Under the pieces are notes generated by a model. That model was given only the letters and a program-made list of their open reading frames with translations. It was not told the DNA's origin and did not search any database. Both the position numbers and the translations under genes were made by a program. From assembly GCA_016176405.1 (NCBI GenBank), contig JACOXG010000015.1:1-38886 (forward strand): DNA of 38,886 nt, read 5' to 3'. This stretch comes from Candidatus Daviesbacteria bacterium. Its GTDB lineage: Bacteria; Patescibacteriota; Microgenomatia; Daviesbacterales; UBA10151. This document shows positions 17,335 to 24,154 of this stretch, piece by piece; position 1 is the stretch's first letter, and every line of letters begins with the position of its first letter.

Positions 17335-17372
17335 TGACGCCATAATACCATACTACGGTTAGCTTCGTCAAT
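17333..17372 (-). promoter_or_regulatory. Leaderless promoter with operator-like palindromes for the RHH gene pair
   Basis: Minus strand: TTGACG (17371-17366), 18-bp spacer, extended -10 TGGTATTAT, 7 nt, ATG. Between the boxes is the near-palindrome ACCGTAGTATGGT (17359-17347). An outer perfect 7-bp inverted repeat, ATTGACG/CGTCAAT (17333-17339 and 17366-17372), frames the whole promoter. RHH proteins usually bind such sites as dimers. Confidence 0.7.
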
Positions 17373-17581
17373 AATTAAAACAAAAGGTGGTGGGAGCTTT
17401 TTAGGTACGGGATTATAAATGATGTGGGTGAAAATATATATAGCTTTTTACATCCACTGTCCTAAAAATCCTAGGCAGGTAGAATTTCCAAATTGGTACC
17501 ATATTGAAAATTTTAAAAGAAATTTATGATAACATAGACGGTAGAATCGGTGTTGTAGATTAACTAGTCCGTGAGGAATAA

Positions 17582-17962
17582 ATGGAAGATCAACCTAAAA
17601 CCTTAATTAGTAAATATAAAAATTGGATTATTGGAATAGGTGTAGTCTTATTTATAATTTGGGGTATTTCTGCAATTGGTGGAAGTTCATCAAAAAAGGT
17701 AGAATCTACCAAAGTCTTAGCACCTTCTTCCACACCCTCTCCGCAATCCTCCTATCCTCCAGAAAGTATTATAAACCCTACCCAGAAACCAGGAGGTAAT
17801 ACTAACACCTATGGTGGTTCTTCTAGTTCGGGAGGAGACAAAGACTGCTCTGATTTTTCAACCCATGCAGAGGCTCAAGCGTTCTTTGAAGCTGCAGGGC
17901 CAGGTGATCCACACAGGTTAGATAGAGATGGAGATGGGATAGCTTGTGAAACTTTACCTTAG
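17582..17962 (+). CDS. Membrane-anchored Excalibur-domain protein
   Basis: 126 residues: cytoplasmic start, one membrane helix (about 15-32), a Ser/Pro/Gly-rich linker, and a C-terminal Excalibur domain with C-S-D-F and [10 protein letters not shown], an EF-hand-like calcium loop flanked by cysteines. The domain lies outside the cell and is often attached to surface nucleases, but no nuclease domain is present here. A GAGGA sequence lies 5 nt before the ATG and TATGAT at about 17526, so this gene has a short leader. The preceding 240 bp (17343-17581) hold only promoters. Confidence 0.8.
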   Translation: MEDQPKTLISKYKNWIIGIGVVLFIIWGISAIGGSSSKKVESTKVLAPSSTPSPQSSYPPESIINPTQKPGGNTNTYGGSSSSGGDKDCSDFSTHAEAQAFFEAAGPGDPHRLDRDGDGIACETLP

Positions 17963-17979
17963 TAACTACACTCTCAGGA

Positions 17980-18198
17980 TTAGAAAGGAAGAATATCTTT
18001 TACTTTTGTTTTAAGTACAGATGCAATTTTTTGAAGAGTTTTAAGACTTACTCTCCTTTTTCCAGTTTCAATTAACCCAATATGGGTTGTGCTTACATGA
18101 ACCTTATCTGCTAATCCTTCTTGGGTTAGTTCTGCTTTGCCTCTTAATTTGGCAATTCTTTTGCCTAACCTAATATCATCTTGAGTCAGCTTAGTCAT
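17980..18198 (-). CDS. XRE-family HTH regulator
   Basis: 72 residues, a single Cro/CI-type helix-turn-helix (L-T-Q-E-G-L-A-D-K-V-H-V-S-T-T-H-I-G-L-I-E). No other domain. AAGGTGAG lies just before the ATG. As the only XRE protein on the element it is a candidate for controlling excision or replication genes (inference). Confidence 0.9.
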   Translation of the reverse strand: MTKLTQDDIRLGKRIAKLRGKAELTQEGLADKVHVSTTHIGLIETGKRRVSLKTLQKIASVLKTKVKDILPF

Positions 18199-18323
18199 AG
18201 GCTCACCTTAACAAAAGGCAACTAGATTTTTTATTACGTAAAAGGAAAGATTTAAGGCCAAAAGTATTGACTTTTTATTAACTAGGAGTTAGTCTGGAAA
18301 ACAGATTACACAAAATTTTTGAA

Positions 18324-18857
18324 ATGACAATAATATTAATACCCTTATTGCTAATAATTTACGCTCTTTGGTTATTCTTCTCGCCCAGTGCGGGATTCAT
18401 ACTTTATATAATTTTTTCTATTCTGTTAGTGGGATGGCCACTACTTGCCCAGCCTGGTGCAAAGGCCCCTTTTGAATACTTTAAAAAAGACATTCTAAAG
18501 TACCTATCAGAGGGTGAATATAAATTCTTAATTAAAAATGCAGTCTTCTACCGCTGGCCTTTTGTCTCAAGAGAAATATCAAGCTTATTTTCATTCCTTT
18601 ATTTGTTTAACTTAGTCTCTGGAGCTACCTTTCTTTTTAGAGGGGAAATTACATACTTAATTGTAGCGATAGTTTCTATCCCCCTTTTTGCTTACTTTTC
18701 ATCTAAATATAATCCTAATTTTTTTATTGCTCAAAAGAAGGATTCTAGCTTAAGAGGTACATTAGAGAAATTAGATTCAGAGCAAGTAACCAACTTTATA
18801 CTTAATACTTGGCCAAAGATACTGGAAAAGTATAGTAAGAAAAACTTAAAGAAATGA
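18324..18857 (+). CDS. Hypothetical four-helix membrane protein
   Basis: Not recognised. 177 residues: two N-terminal helices (about 3-42), a charged cytoplasmic loop, two more helices near 90-130, and a lysine-rich soluble tail. Upstream TTGACT (18267-18272) and TAGTCT (18290-18295) at 17 bp may form its promoter. Its stop overlaps the start of the next small membrane gene (ATGA), so the two are translationally coupled. Confidence 0.65.
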   Translation: MTIILIPLLLIIYALWLFFSPSAGFILYIIFSILLVGWPLLAQPGAKAPFEYFKKDILKYLSEGEYKFLIKNAVFYRWPFVSREISSLFSFLYLFNLVSGATFLFRGEITYLIVAIVSIPLFAYFSSKYNPNFFIAQKKDSSLRGTLEKLDSEQVTNFILNTWPKILEKYSKKNLKK

Positions 18858-19030
18858 CAACTTTCCAAAAACTGCTAATTATAATTCTTATAATCTTTGG
18901 AGTCCTATTTTTATATATTTTGAAAACGGGTATAGAATTTCACGCCTGTATTACAGGAGTGAATGCTCGTGTTGCACAGGCACGTTGTGGAGAAGTTGTT
19001 AAAACAGGGTTTGGTGCAGTGGGGAACTAA
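18854..19030 (+). CDS. 58-residue single-pass membrane protein
   Basis: Not recognised. Begins at the ATG that overlaps the preceding stop by 4 bp. Residues 7-23 are a membrane helix (L-L-I-I-I-L-I-I-F-G-V-L-F-L-Y-I-L). A short outer part with two cysteines follows (H-A-C-I-T and A-R-C-G-E). The coupling and the clear membrane segment support a real gene. Confidence 0.6.
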   Translation: MTTFQKLLIIILIIFGVLFLYILKTGIEFHACITGVNARVAQARCGEVVKTGFGAVGN

Positions 19031-19051
19031 AATCAGAATTCCCAAAAAAGA

Positions 19052-19234
19052 TTGGAATATGGAAAAAGCACGCTTGTAATATTTTTAACTTTCATTTTTA
19101 CATTTGTCTTTATTTTGATTGATGCATTACTTCAAAGATTAAAAGTTTCAGATCCAGGTTTATACATTATGGCTTACGCTTTCACTACGGCTTTGATAAT
19201 AGCCTTTTATCCTTCTAACCAAGATTCCAATTAA
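19052..19234 (+). CDS. Possible 60-residue two-helix membrane protein
   Basis: Not recognised. Starts at a TTG, 21 bp after the preceding small gene. Two hydrophobic stretches (about 7-26 and 37-53). It shares strand and character with the two genes before it. The start codon is weak and there is no clear ribosome binding site. Confidence 0.4.
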   Translation: MEYGKSTLVIFLTFIFTFVFILIDALLQRLKVSDPGLYIMAYAFTTALIIAFYPSNQDSN

Positions 19235-19457
19235 CTTCTTATAAAACAGCTCTTAACAAAAATGAGTACTTAAGGATAATGGTATTAAATTTAATTATCT
19301 AGGCATAAAATAATTAAAAAAATCATAAATTTTTACCTAAAAAGAGTAAAATTATCTCCAAAGCTAAAGCGAGCCTGTTTTAGTAGTAAAATGGATTAAA
19401 AAGTTACGCATGTTGAGATCAGAAAAAAGTATCAATTTATGCCCGCTGCCTATAAAA

Positions 19458-19486
19458 TTGGACTAATCCTGAGAAAAAGGTAAAAT
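19458..19486 (+). promoter_or_regulatory. Promoter within a 279-bp AT-rich intergenic stretch
   Basis: TTGGAC (19458-19463), 17-bp spacer, TAAAAT (19481-19486). The expected transcript start is about 21 nt before the ATG at 19514. The rest of 19235-19513 is very AT-rich with A and T runs. I see no gene in it; an origin of replication is possible but no iterons are evident. Confidence 0.5.
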
Positions 19487-19513
19487 AAGCACGAGTTAAA
19501 AATAGTCTCTACG

Positions 19514-20272
19514 ATGCAAGATAAAAAAATAGGTACTGATAAGGAGCAAGCAATTTTTGAGGAGTTACTCCTTAATCCTAAGTTTCAAAAAATAGTTCCC
19601 AAAATAAGGATTAGCTATGGAATCCCACCTGATGGCTTCAAAAATGGAGAAGAATATCTTAAGTGGTGGCAAACTTATAACTTTGAATATAAAGAGTTTA
19701 AGGTAGCACAAGAATTATTTGATTTAGATATTAATGATAATCCAGAGTTGCTTTCCAAAAAAATCTCTAAAAGAAGAATAAAAATTTACCACATTGATCT
19801 TTGCAAAATTCTGAAAGAGTTAGATTTGAGTTTAGAGTGGCTCCCTTTTATAGATGGCTGTGTGACTATGAATAAGGATATAAATTCTAAGGGGAAGATC
19901 AGTTATTATTTTGCTAATTTAACCAGAGAAACCTGTGAAGGTGTAATTATTAGTGAAGAGCTACATCTTAATTTTGGAGCTACCATGAATTTAAAAAGGA
20001 TTTTTGATGATCCTTTTGGAGGAAGTATCTGGATGAAAGAGGTTGAACCGCTCCAATCTATAATGCAAGGTTACAAAGAGAAAAAGAGGAGACCAAAAAG
20101 ATCAGGAGCTGCATTACAATCAAAAATTTATCACATGGCTAAGGAAGGTCTTAGTGATTCAGATATAGAAGCAAAACTGTACACTGATGGATTAATCAAT
20201 GATGATTTCAACTTTTGGAGCATCAGAAAAAATAAACAAAGAGCTAGAAAGAAATACTCCCCTAATAGTTAA
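19514..20272 (+). CDS. Unrecognised element protein before the RepA-like gene
   Basis: 252 residues, no family recognised. Mixed alpha/beta, basic, no membrane segment. The C-terminal 60 residues are rich in K/R and contain A-K-E-G-L-S-D-S-D-I-E-A-K-L, which reads like a helix-turn-helix. It could be a replication initiator or regulator working with the ATPase encoded 107 bp downstream (inference from position). The sequence around its ATG is complementary over 11 bases to 20330-20340 in the leader of the next gene. Confidence 0.6.
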   Translation: MQDKKIGTDKEQAIFEELLLNPKFQKIVPKIRISYGIPPDGFKNGEEYLKWWQTYNFEYKEFKVAQELFDLDINDNPELLSKKISKRRIKIYHIDLCKILKELDLSLEWLPFIDGCVTMNKDINSKGKISYYFANLTRETCEGVIISEELHLNFGATMNLKRIFDDPFGGSIWMKEVEPLQSIMQGYKEKKRRPKRSGAALQSKIYHMAKEGLSDSDIEAKLYTDGLINDDFNFWSIRKNKQRARKKYSPNS

Positions 20273-20281
20273 CTATTAGGG
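20260..20281. repeat. Perfect 22-bp palindrome over a stop codon
   Basis: CCCTAATAGTT followed directly by its reverse complement, with no spacer. It covers the TAA of the preceding gene. It could be a dimeric protein binding site or the base of a hairpin; no T-run follows. Confidence 0.85.
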
Positions 20282-20310
20282 TCACAAATTTTCTCAAACA
20301 CTAATTTAAA

Positions 20311-20379
20311 CTGGCATCATAACGCCAGGATCGTAGAGACCGCCCTCGGTTTAACCTGGCAGTTACCGAGGGTTGTTTT
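20311..20379 (+). promoter_or_regulatory. RNA switch candidate in the leader of the RepA-like gene
   Basis: Hairpin A pairs CTGGC (20311-20315) with GCCAG (20324-20328). Hairpin B pairs CCCTCGG (20343-20349) with CCGAGGG (20366-20372) and TAAC (20352-20355) with GTTA (20362-20365), loop CTGGCA. The GAGGG in the 3' arm of B is the only ribosome binding site for the ATG at 20380, so B would hide it. The loop of B carries a second CTGGC, so GCCAG of hairpin A can pair either locally or with that loop. Confidence 0.7.
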
Positions 20380-21684
20380 ATGGATGAAGAATTAGAAAAA
20401 AGATTAAAAGAATTTGAGGAACGAAAAGATAAAGAATCCAAAGCTAAATTGGAGCAACTTGAGAAAGATTGGCCTTTAAAGGAAAGAATTTTAGCCATGG
20501 ATCAGATGAAGGCTAAGGAGAGATTGGATAGAGAAATCAAGGAGTTAGAGGAATTTGAAGAAACCCAAAGGGAACTAGATTCCAAATTTGTCCCCTGGAA
20601 AGAGTTTAAAAGCCAGGTGTTTGAAGAGCCTAAATGGGTCATAGAAGGGATCATCCCTGAAAAAGGCATTGCTGCATTAGCAGGATCACCAGAGTCTTGT
20701 AAAAGTTTACTTTCTAATTTTATAGCACTAGCTGTGGCTAAGGGTGAGACATTTTTAGGTAAATTTCCAACTCTTAAAAAAGCAGTGCTGATTATCGATC
20801 AGGAGAATTTACCAGTCTGGATACAAAAAAGGATTACAAATTTTACTTCAGAAGAGGATTTACCTATGTATATCTTCCAAAGCAGAAAAGGTGAATTCAA
20901 AGTTGAGAATGAAGATATTTTTGGCCAGGTAAAGAAATTTATTAAAGAAAAAAATATAGGACTGGTAATAATTGATACTCTAAGGTTAATCCATATTGGA
21001 GAGGAGAACTCCTCCACAGCCCTAGCCCCTGTTATTGATAAGTTAAAAGAACTTTCTGAGTTTACCGCCATACTTTTGATACATCACAACCGCAAGATGG
21101 ATAGGAATAGTAAAGGTAAAGTGGGCGGAGAAGACATGATGGGTAGTATTTTTATCCGCGGTTCACTTGATTCCCAGCTCACTTTAGTAAAAGTCACTGA
21201 TCCTTCAGACAATGTACCCAGAGTTAGGGTAACCCACACCAAATCCAGGTATATTCAACCAATACCAACTTTTGATCTAACCTTAGAGGAAAATGACAAA
21301 CAGTTACTGGAGTTTGTTTACCAGGATGCTCCTGAAGAAGAACTGCTTAAAAGAGAAGATGCCAAAGGTACAATTTTGGCACTTCTTCAAGAGCAGGACT
21401 TTACTAGGCAAGAATTAATAGACCAATTAAAACAGGATGGGATTTGTGGTCAAAGGACTACTGAAACTGCATTAGCCGAATTACAGCGAGAGGGAAAGGT
21501 AAAGCATACTGAAGCTAAACCACACGTTTACTCATTAGTAGAATCAGTAAACATTCCGCAATCCGCAAACCCCTATATAGGTAACAAAATTGCGGAATCT
21601 TCTGAAAAAATTTCTGATGACAAACAGCTAGATTTAATGAAAGGGATTTTTGGGGAGGGGACAAAGTGGGAAGAGGAAAAATAA
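20380..21684 (+). CDS. RepA-like AAA ATPase/helicase of the element
   Basis: 434 residues. An N-terminal charged coiled coil (about 1-65) is followed by a RecA/DnaB-type ATPase domain of the AAA_25/RepA class. Its P-loop reads A-G-S-P-E-S-C-K-S (about 106-114), a variant of Walker A. Walker B is L-V-I-I-D-T (about 192-197), followed by an L-L-I-H-H-N-R sensor segment. A C-terminal winged-helix-like region follows (about 325-385). Such proteins unwind or load at plasmid and phage origins. Start and expression appear controlled by the hairpin just upstream. This is the best evidence that the element can replicate on its own. Confidence 0.8.
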   Translation: MDEELEKRLKEFEERKDKESKAKLEQLEKDWPLKERILAMDQMKAKERLDREIKELEEFEETQRELDSKFVPWKEFKSQVFEEPKWVIEGIIPEKGIAALAGSPESCKSLLSNFIALAVAKGETFLGKFPTLKKAVLIIDQENLPVWIQKRITNFTSEEDLPMYIFQSRKGEFKVENEDIFGQVKKFIKEKNIGLVIIDTLRLIHIGEENSSTALAPVIDKLKELSEFTAILLIHHNRKMDRNSKGKVGGEDMMGSIFIRGSLDSQLTLVKVTDPSDNVPRVRVTHTKSRYIQPIPTFDLTLEENDKQLLEFVYQDAPEEELLKREDAKGTILALLQEQDFTRQELIDQLKQDGICGQRTTETALAELQREGKVKHTEAKPHVYSLVESVNIPQSANPYIGNKIAESSEKISDDKQLDLMKGIFGEGTKWEEEK

Positions 21685-21812
21685 AAGGAGAGCGAGCACG
21701 GAAGAAAAACAAAGATTTATTTGCAGTCAGGTTAGCCACCCTCCTACTTGTCCAAAACAAACTATTACCCCCTACTGTCTTGGGCATTAAGGATTTAACT
21801 AAAAGGATTTAA
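21666..21812 (+). CDS. Possible 48-residue basic protein overlapping the ATPase gene end
   Basis: Starts at a GTG with GGGGAGGGG ending 5 nt upstream, an excellent ribosome binding site, and overlaps the ATPase gene by 19 bp in another frame. The product is strongly basic in its first 20 residues, then hydrophobic (L-A-T-L-L-L-V-Q). No family recognised. Its only support is the ribosome binding site and position. Confidence 0.4.
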   Translation: MGRGKIKGERARKKNKDLFAVRLATLLLVQNKLLPPTVLGIKDLTKRI

Positions 21813-21868
21813 TCCTTGACACTTACAATTATTTAGCAGATGATTAAGTTAGATCAATTAAGATAACT

Positions 21869-22048
21869 ATGAATAAAACTAAACTTCTAAATATAAAACA
21901 AGCTAGTGAACTTCTGGGGATTACTCCACTTACACTGCGGCGCTGGGATAACAACGGGCGCTTAACGGCCATTAGAGTCGGCTCTAGAGGTGATAGAAGA
22001 TATGAAGAAGCAAAACTGCTTGAGCTTATAAAGAAGGGGAAAATATGA
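21869..22048 (+). CDS. Excisionase-like MerR/HTH_17 protein
   Basis: 59 residues: MNKTKLLNIKQASELLGITP then L-T-L-R-R-W-D-N-N-G-R-L, the winged HTH of the HTH_17/excisionase family, and R-R-Y at the wing. The stop overlaps the recombinase start (ATGA), so the two are made together. This is the usual arrangement for a directionality factor or for the HTH partner of serine recombinases. A TTGACA at 21816-21821 may be its -35 box. It likely decides between integration and excision (inference). Confidence 0.8.
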   Translation: MNKTKLLNIKQASELLGITPLTLRRWDNNGRLTAIRVGSRGDRRYEEAKLLELIKKGKI

Positions 22049-23664
22049 AGACATCTTTAATTTATTCCAGGGTTTCCACCGAAGAACAGGCTCAGGAAGG
22101 CATGTCAATTGATACCCAAATAAACAGATGCAGAAGGTGGGCAGAAGAAAATGGGTATACGGTAGTTGGCATTTATATAGATGAGGGTAAATCAGCTACA
22201 AATATGAACCGTGCAGGCTTACAAGACCTGCTAGCTCGGTGCCAAGAAAAAGATATAGAAGCGGCTCTGGTTTTGGATACAGATAGATTATGCCGCAATA
22301 CACTTGACCATTTAACTGTAAAATCCATTTTACAAAAATCAAATGTAAAGTTAATTTCAATCAGCCAACCTATGATTGATGACAGTCCAGAGGGAAATCT
22401 TATAGATACAATTATTGCATCTGTTAATGCCTTTCAATCCCAAATTACAGGAAGAAAAGTATCTAAGGTGGCAGAGGAAAAGGCAAAAGCTGGATTTTAT
22501 CCAAGTAAGGCCAGGATGGGATATAGCAACATTCCAAATCCTAAACCTGCTGGCAAATTTGATAAGAATATCATAGCTAAAGATCCAGAAAAAGGTAACT
22601 TTATTACTCAAGCGTTTAAGCTATATTCTACAGGGAATTTATCACTACAGTTACTATCAGATCAGTTGTATGATTTGGGTTTACGCTCAACAACAGGTGG
22701 GAAAGTAGGGGTGAGTCTACTTGCTTATTGCTTAAGAGATCCAATGTATATAGGAAAATTTGTGTGGAAGGAAGTTTTATATGAGGGTAAGCATATCCCC
22801 TTAATAGATGAAGAGACTTTTAACCAGTGTCAGGAAGTATTAACTGCCCATAACCAAAATGGTTCCAGACAAAGGAAACATAACTACCTCTTAAGAGGGT
22901 TTGTTTTCTGTGCGGTCTGTACTAGAAGACTTTGGGCAGATAAGCATATAAAGAAAACTGGGTTGGTATTTGAATATTATTTTTGCAAAACTTGTGGGAA
23001 GAATACCTATGTACCTGTTAAGGATCTGGAAACTGAGGTAGAAGAATGGTTCAGTGGTATTCAGATTACAAAAGACTATGCAGAAAGCCTGGTAGAAAGA
23101 GCAAAACATATCTTAGAAGACTTCAGGCATAACAGTAATAATACAACCCAACTTTTGACAAATAAGCAAGCTAAAATTAATGCTGCTATGCAACAAGCAG
23201 AAGATAAGTGGTTGATACAAAAGACTTTATCCGATGAGGCTTTCAGGAGAATCTACAGCCGTTATGAGGCAGATTTAAAAAGCATTGAGAAACAATTAAA
23301 AGAACTGGTAGCAGATCATGCCAAATCCTTAAAAACTGTACAGAGATTAATGGGACTGGCCCAAAATATAGGACTGGCTTATGAGCAGGCAGAGCCTACC
23401 CTTAAAAGGTTTTATTTAGGATTATTCTGGGAAAAGTTTACAGTTAAGAAGGGGAAAATAGTGAATGGACTATTAACCCCAGAGGTAAAAGACCTGATTA
23501 AAAAGCCTACAAATAGTTCGAGTATCAATAATATGGCTCCCCCGGGAGGATTCGAACCTCCAACCTCGATCTTAACAGGATCTCGCTCTACCATTGAGCT
23601 ACAGGGGAATGTTAATGTACCTTGGGAATTTTACCACCCAGAAGTTTCAAAATCCATCTCATAA
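22045..23664 (+). CDS. Large serine recombinase (site-specific integrase)
   Basis: 539 residues as read here. The resolvase domain starts Y-S-R-V-S-T-E-E-Q with nucleophile Ser11 and includes L-V-L-D-T-D-R-L-C-R. A recombinase domain, a zinc ribbon (C-A-V-C ... C-K-T-C, about 289-315) and a coiled coil (about 350-440) follow. It cuts and joins att sites through a serine-DNA link. From Met497 onward the frame runs through the att core and the tRNA-Asn gene, so the last 40 or so residues (M-A-P-P-G-G-F-E-P-P...) are antisense tRNA sequence, not a native domain. In the circular form the tail would be different (see findings). Confidence 0.93.
   Translation: MKTSLIYSRVSTEEQAQEGMSIDTQINRCRRWAEENGYTVVGIYIDEGKSATNMNRAGLQDLLARCQEKDIEAALVLDTDRLCRNTLDHLTVKSILQKSNVKLISISQPMIDDSPEGNLIDTIIASVNAFQSQITGRKVSKVAEEKAKAGFYPSKARMGYSNIPNPKPAGKFDKNIIAKDPEKGNFITQAFKLYSTGNLSLQLLSDQLYDLGLRSTTGGKVGVSLLAYCLRDPMYIGKFVWKEVLYEGKHIPLIDEETFNQCQEVLTAHNQNGSRQRKHNYLLRGFVFCAVCTRRLWADKHIKKTGLVFEYYFCKTCGKNTYVPVKDLETEVEEWFSGIQITKDYAESLVERAKHILEDFRHNSNNTTQLLTNKQAKINAAMQQAEDKWLIQKTLSDEAFRRIYSRYEADLKSIEKQLKELVADHAKSLKTVQRLMGLAQNIGLAYEQAEPTLKRFYLGLFWEKFTVKKGKIVNGLLTPEVKDLIKKPTNSSSINNMAPPGGFEPPTSILTGSRSTIELQGNVNVPWEFYHPEVSKSIS
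23534..23608 (-). tRNA. tRNA-Asn (GTT), insertion target of the element
   Basis: Full cloverleaf on the minus strand: acceptor TCCCCTG/CGGGGGA, D stem GCTC/GAGC, anticodon loop CTGTTAA (GTT), T arm GGAGG-TTCGAAT-CCTCC, discriminator G, and an encoded CCA. The CCA (23534-23536) lies at the element boundary. At the left repeat the equivalent chromosomal bases are not CCA, so the element seems to have supplied it. There is one A-G mismatch at the top of the anticodon stem. Confidence 0.93.
23536..23552 (+). repeat. Right attachment repeat (attR) within tRNA-Asn
   Basis: Exact match in the same orientation to 15599-15615. It covers the acceptor 3' strand and part of the T stem, and is also codons 498-503 of the recombinase frame. 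Confidence 0.8.
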
Positions 23665-23730
23665 CTTCTATCCAAATTATTACAAAATATTATCTTTCTT
23701 ATAATGTTTTTAGACTAACTTAGGTATTAT

Positions 23731-24123
23731 ATGCCAGTTCGTTTATCTAATTTGTTGATAAATTTGATCAATATAATTTTATATCTAATTGGATTCTTTT
23801 TAGGGCTGAGAATAATTATGAAGTTTTTTTCAGCAAATCCTGCCACACCATTTGTAGGGTGGGTTTATGACACCAGTGGTCTTCTTATCAGTCCCCTTAA
23901 AGGCATCTTTCCTGATTTTGGTACCGGGATAGGAGTTTTAGATATAGTAGCAATTATATCTTTAATCAGCTATTTGTTGATTGGATATTTTCTGATGGAA
24001 CTTTTCAGGAGTTTCTCCAAACCTGCTCTAACAGAGGGGGCACATTCAATTCATTATCATGATATAGATAAAGATTTAGAAGAGGAGGAAGAAGAACATC
24101 ATCATCACCGTCACTCGAGCTAA
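23731..24123 (+). CDS. YggT-family membrane protein with His-rich tail
   Basis: 130 residues. Two pairs of hydrophobic helices (about 7-30 and 66-92) flank the YggT-type segment around F-S-A-N-P-x-T-P. Relatives are linked to cell division or turgor but their action is poorly known. The C-terminus is unusual: an acidic run then E-H-H-H-H-R-H, a likely metal-binding tail. TATAAT at 23700-23705 gives a leader of about 19 nt. Confidence 0.8.
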   Translation: MPVRLSNLLINLINIILYLIGFFLGLRIIMKFFSANPATPFVGWVYDTSGLLISPLKGIFPDFGTGIGVLDIVAIISLISYLLIGYFLMELFRSFSKPALTEGAHSIHYHDIDKDLEEEEEEHHHHRHSS

Positions 24124-24154
24124 TCACCAAATTTTCCTCAGTAAAAAGATCTGT

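Larger units (their letters stand above)
15599..23552 (+). mobile_element. Integrative element of about 7.9 kb inserted in tRNA-Asn
   Basis: Bounded by 17-bp direct repeats, one lying in the tRNA-Asn 3' end. Inside are a large serine recombinase at the tRNA-proximal end, a coupled excisionase-like HTH gene, a RepA-like ATPase with structured leader, an XRE regulator, an RHH regulator and several genes without known relatives. No capsid, portal, conjugation or relaxase gene is visible. It may therefore be a plasmid-like or satellite-like element that relies on other machinery to transfer. The repeat-to-repeat period is 7937 bp. Boundaries are inferred from the repeats. Confidence 0.8.

Noticed and set aside
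23533-23664. The C-terminal 40 or so residues of the serine recombinase as a real domain
   Set aside because: They are translated from antisense tRNA-Asn and the flanking chromosome.
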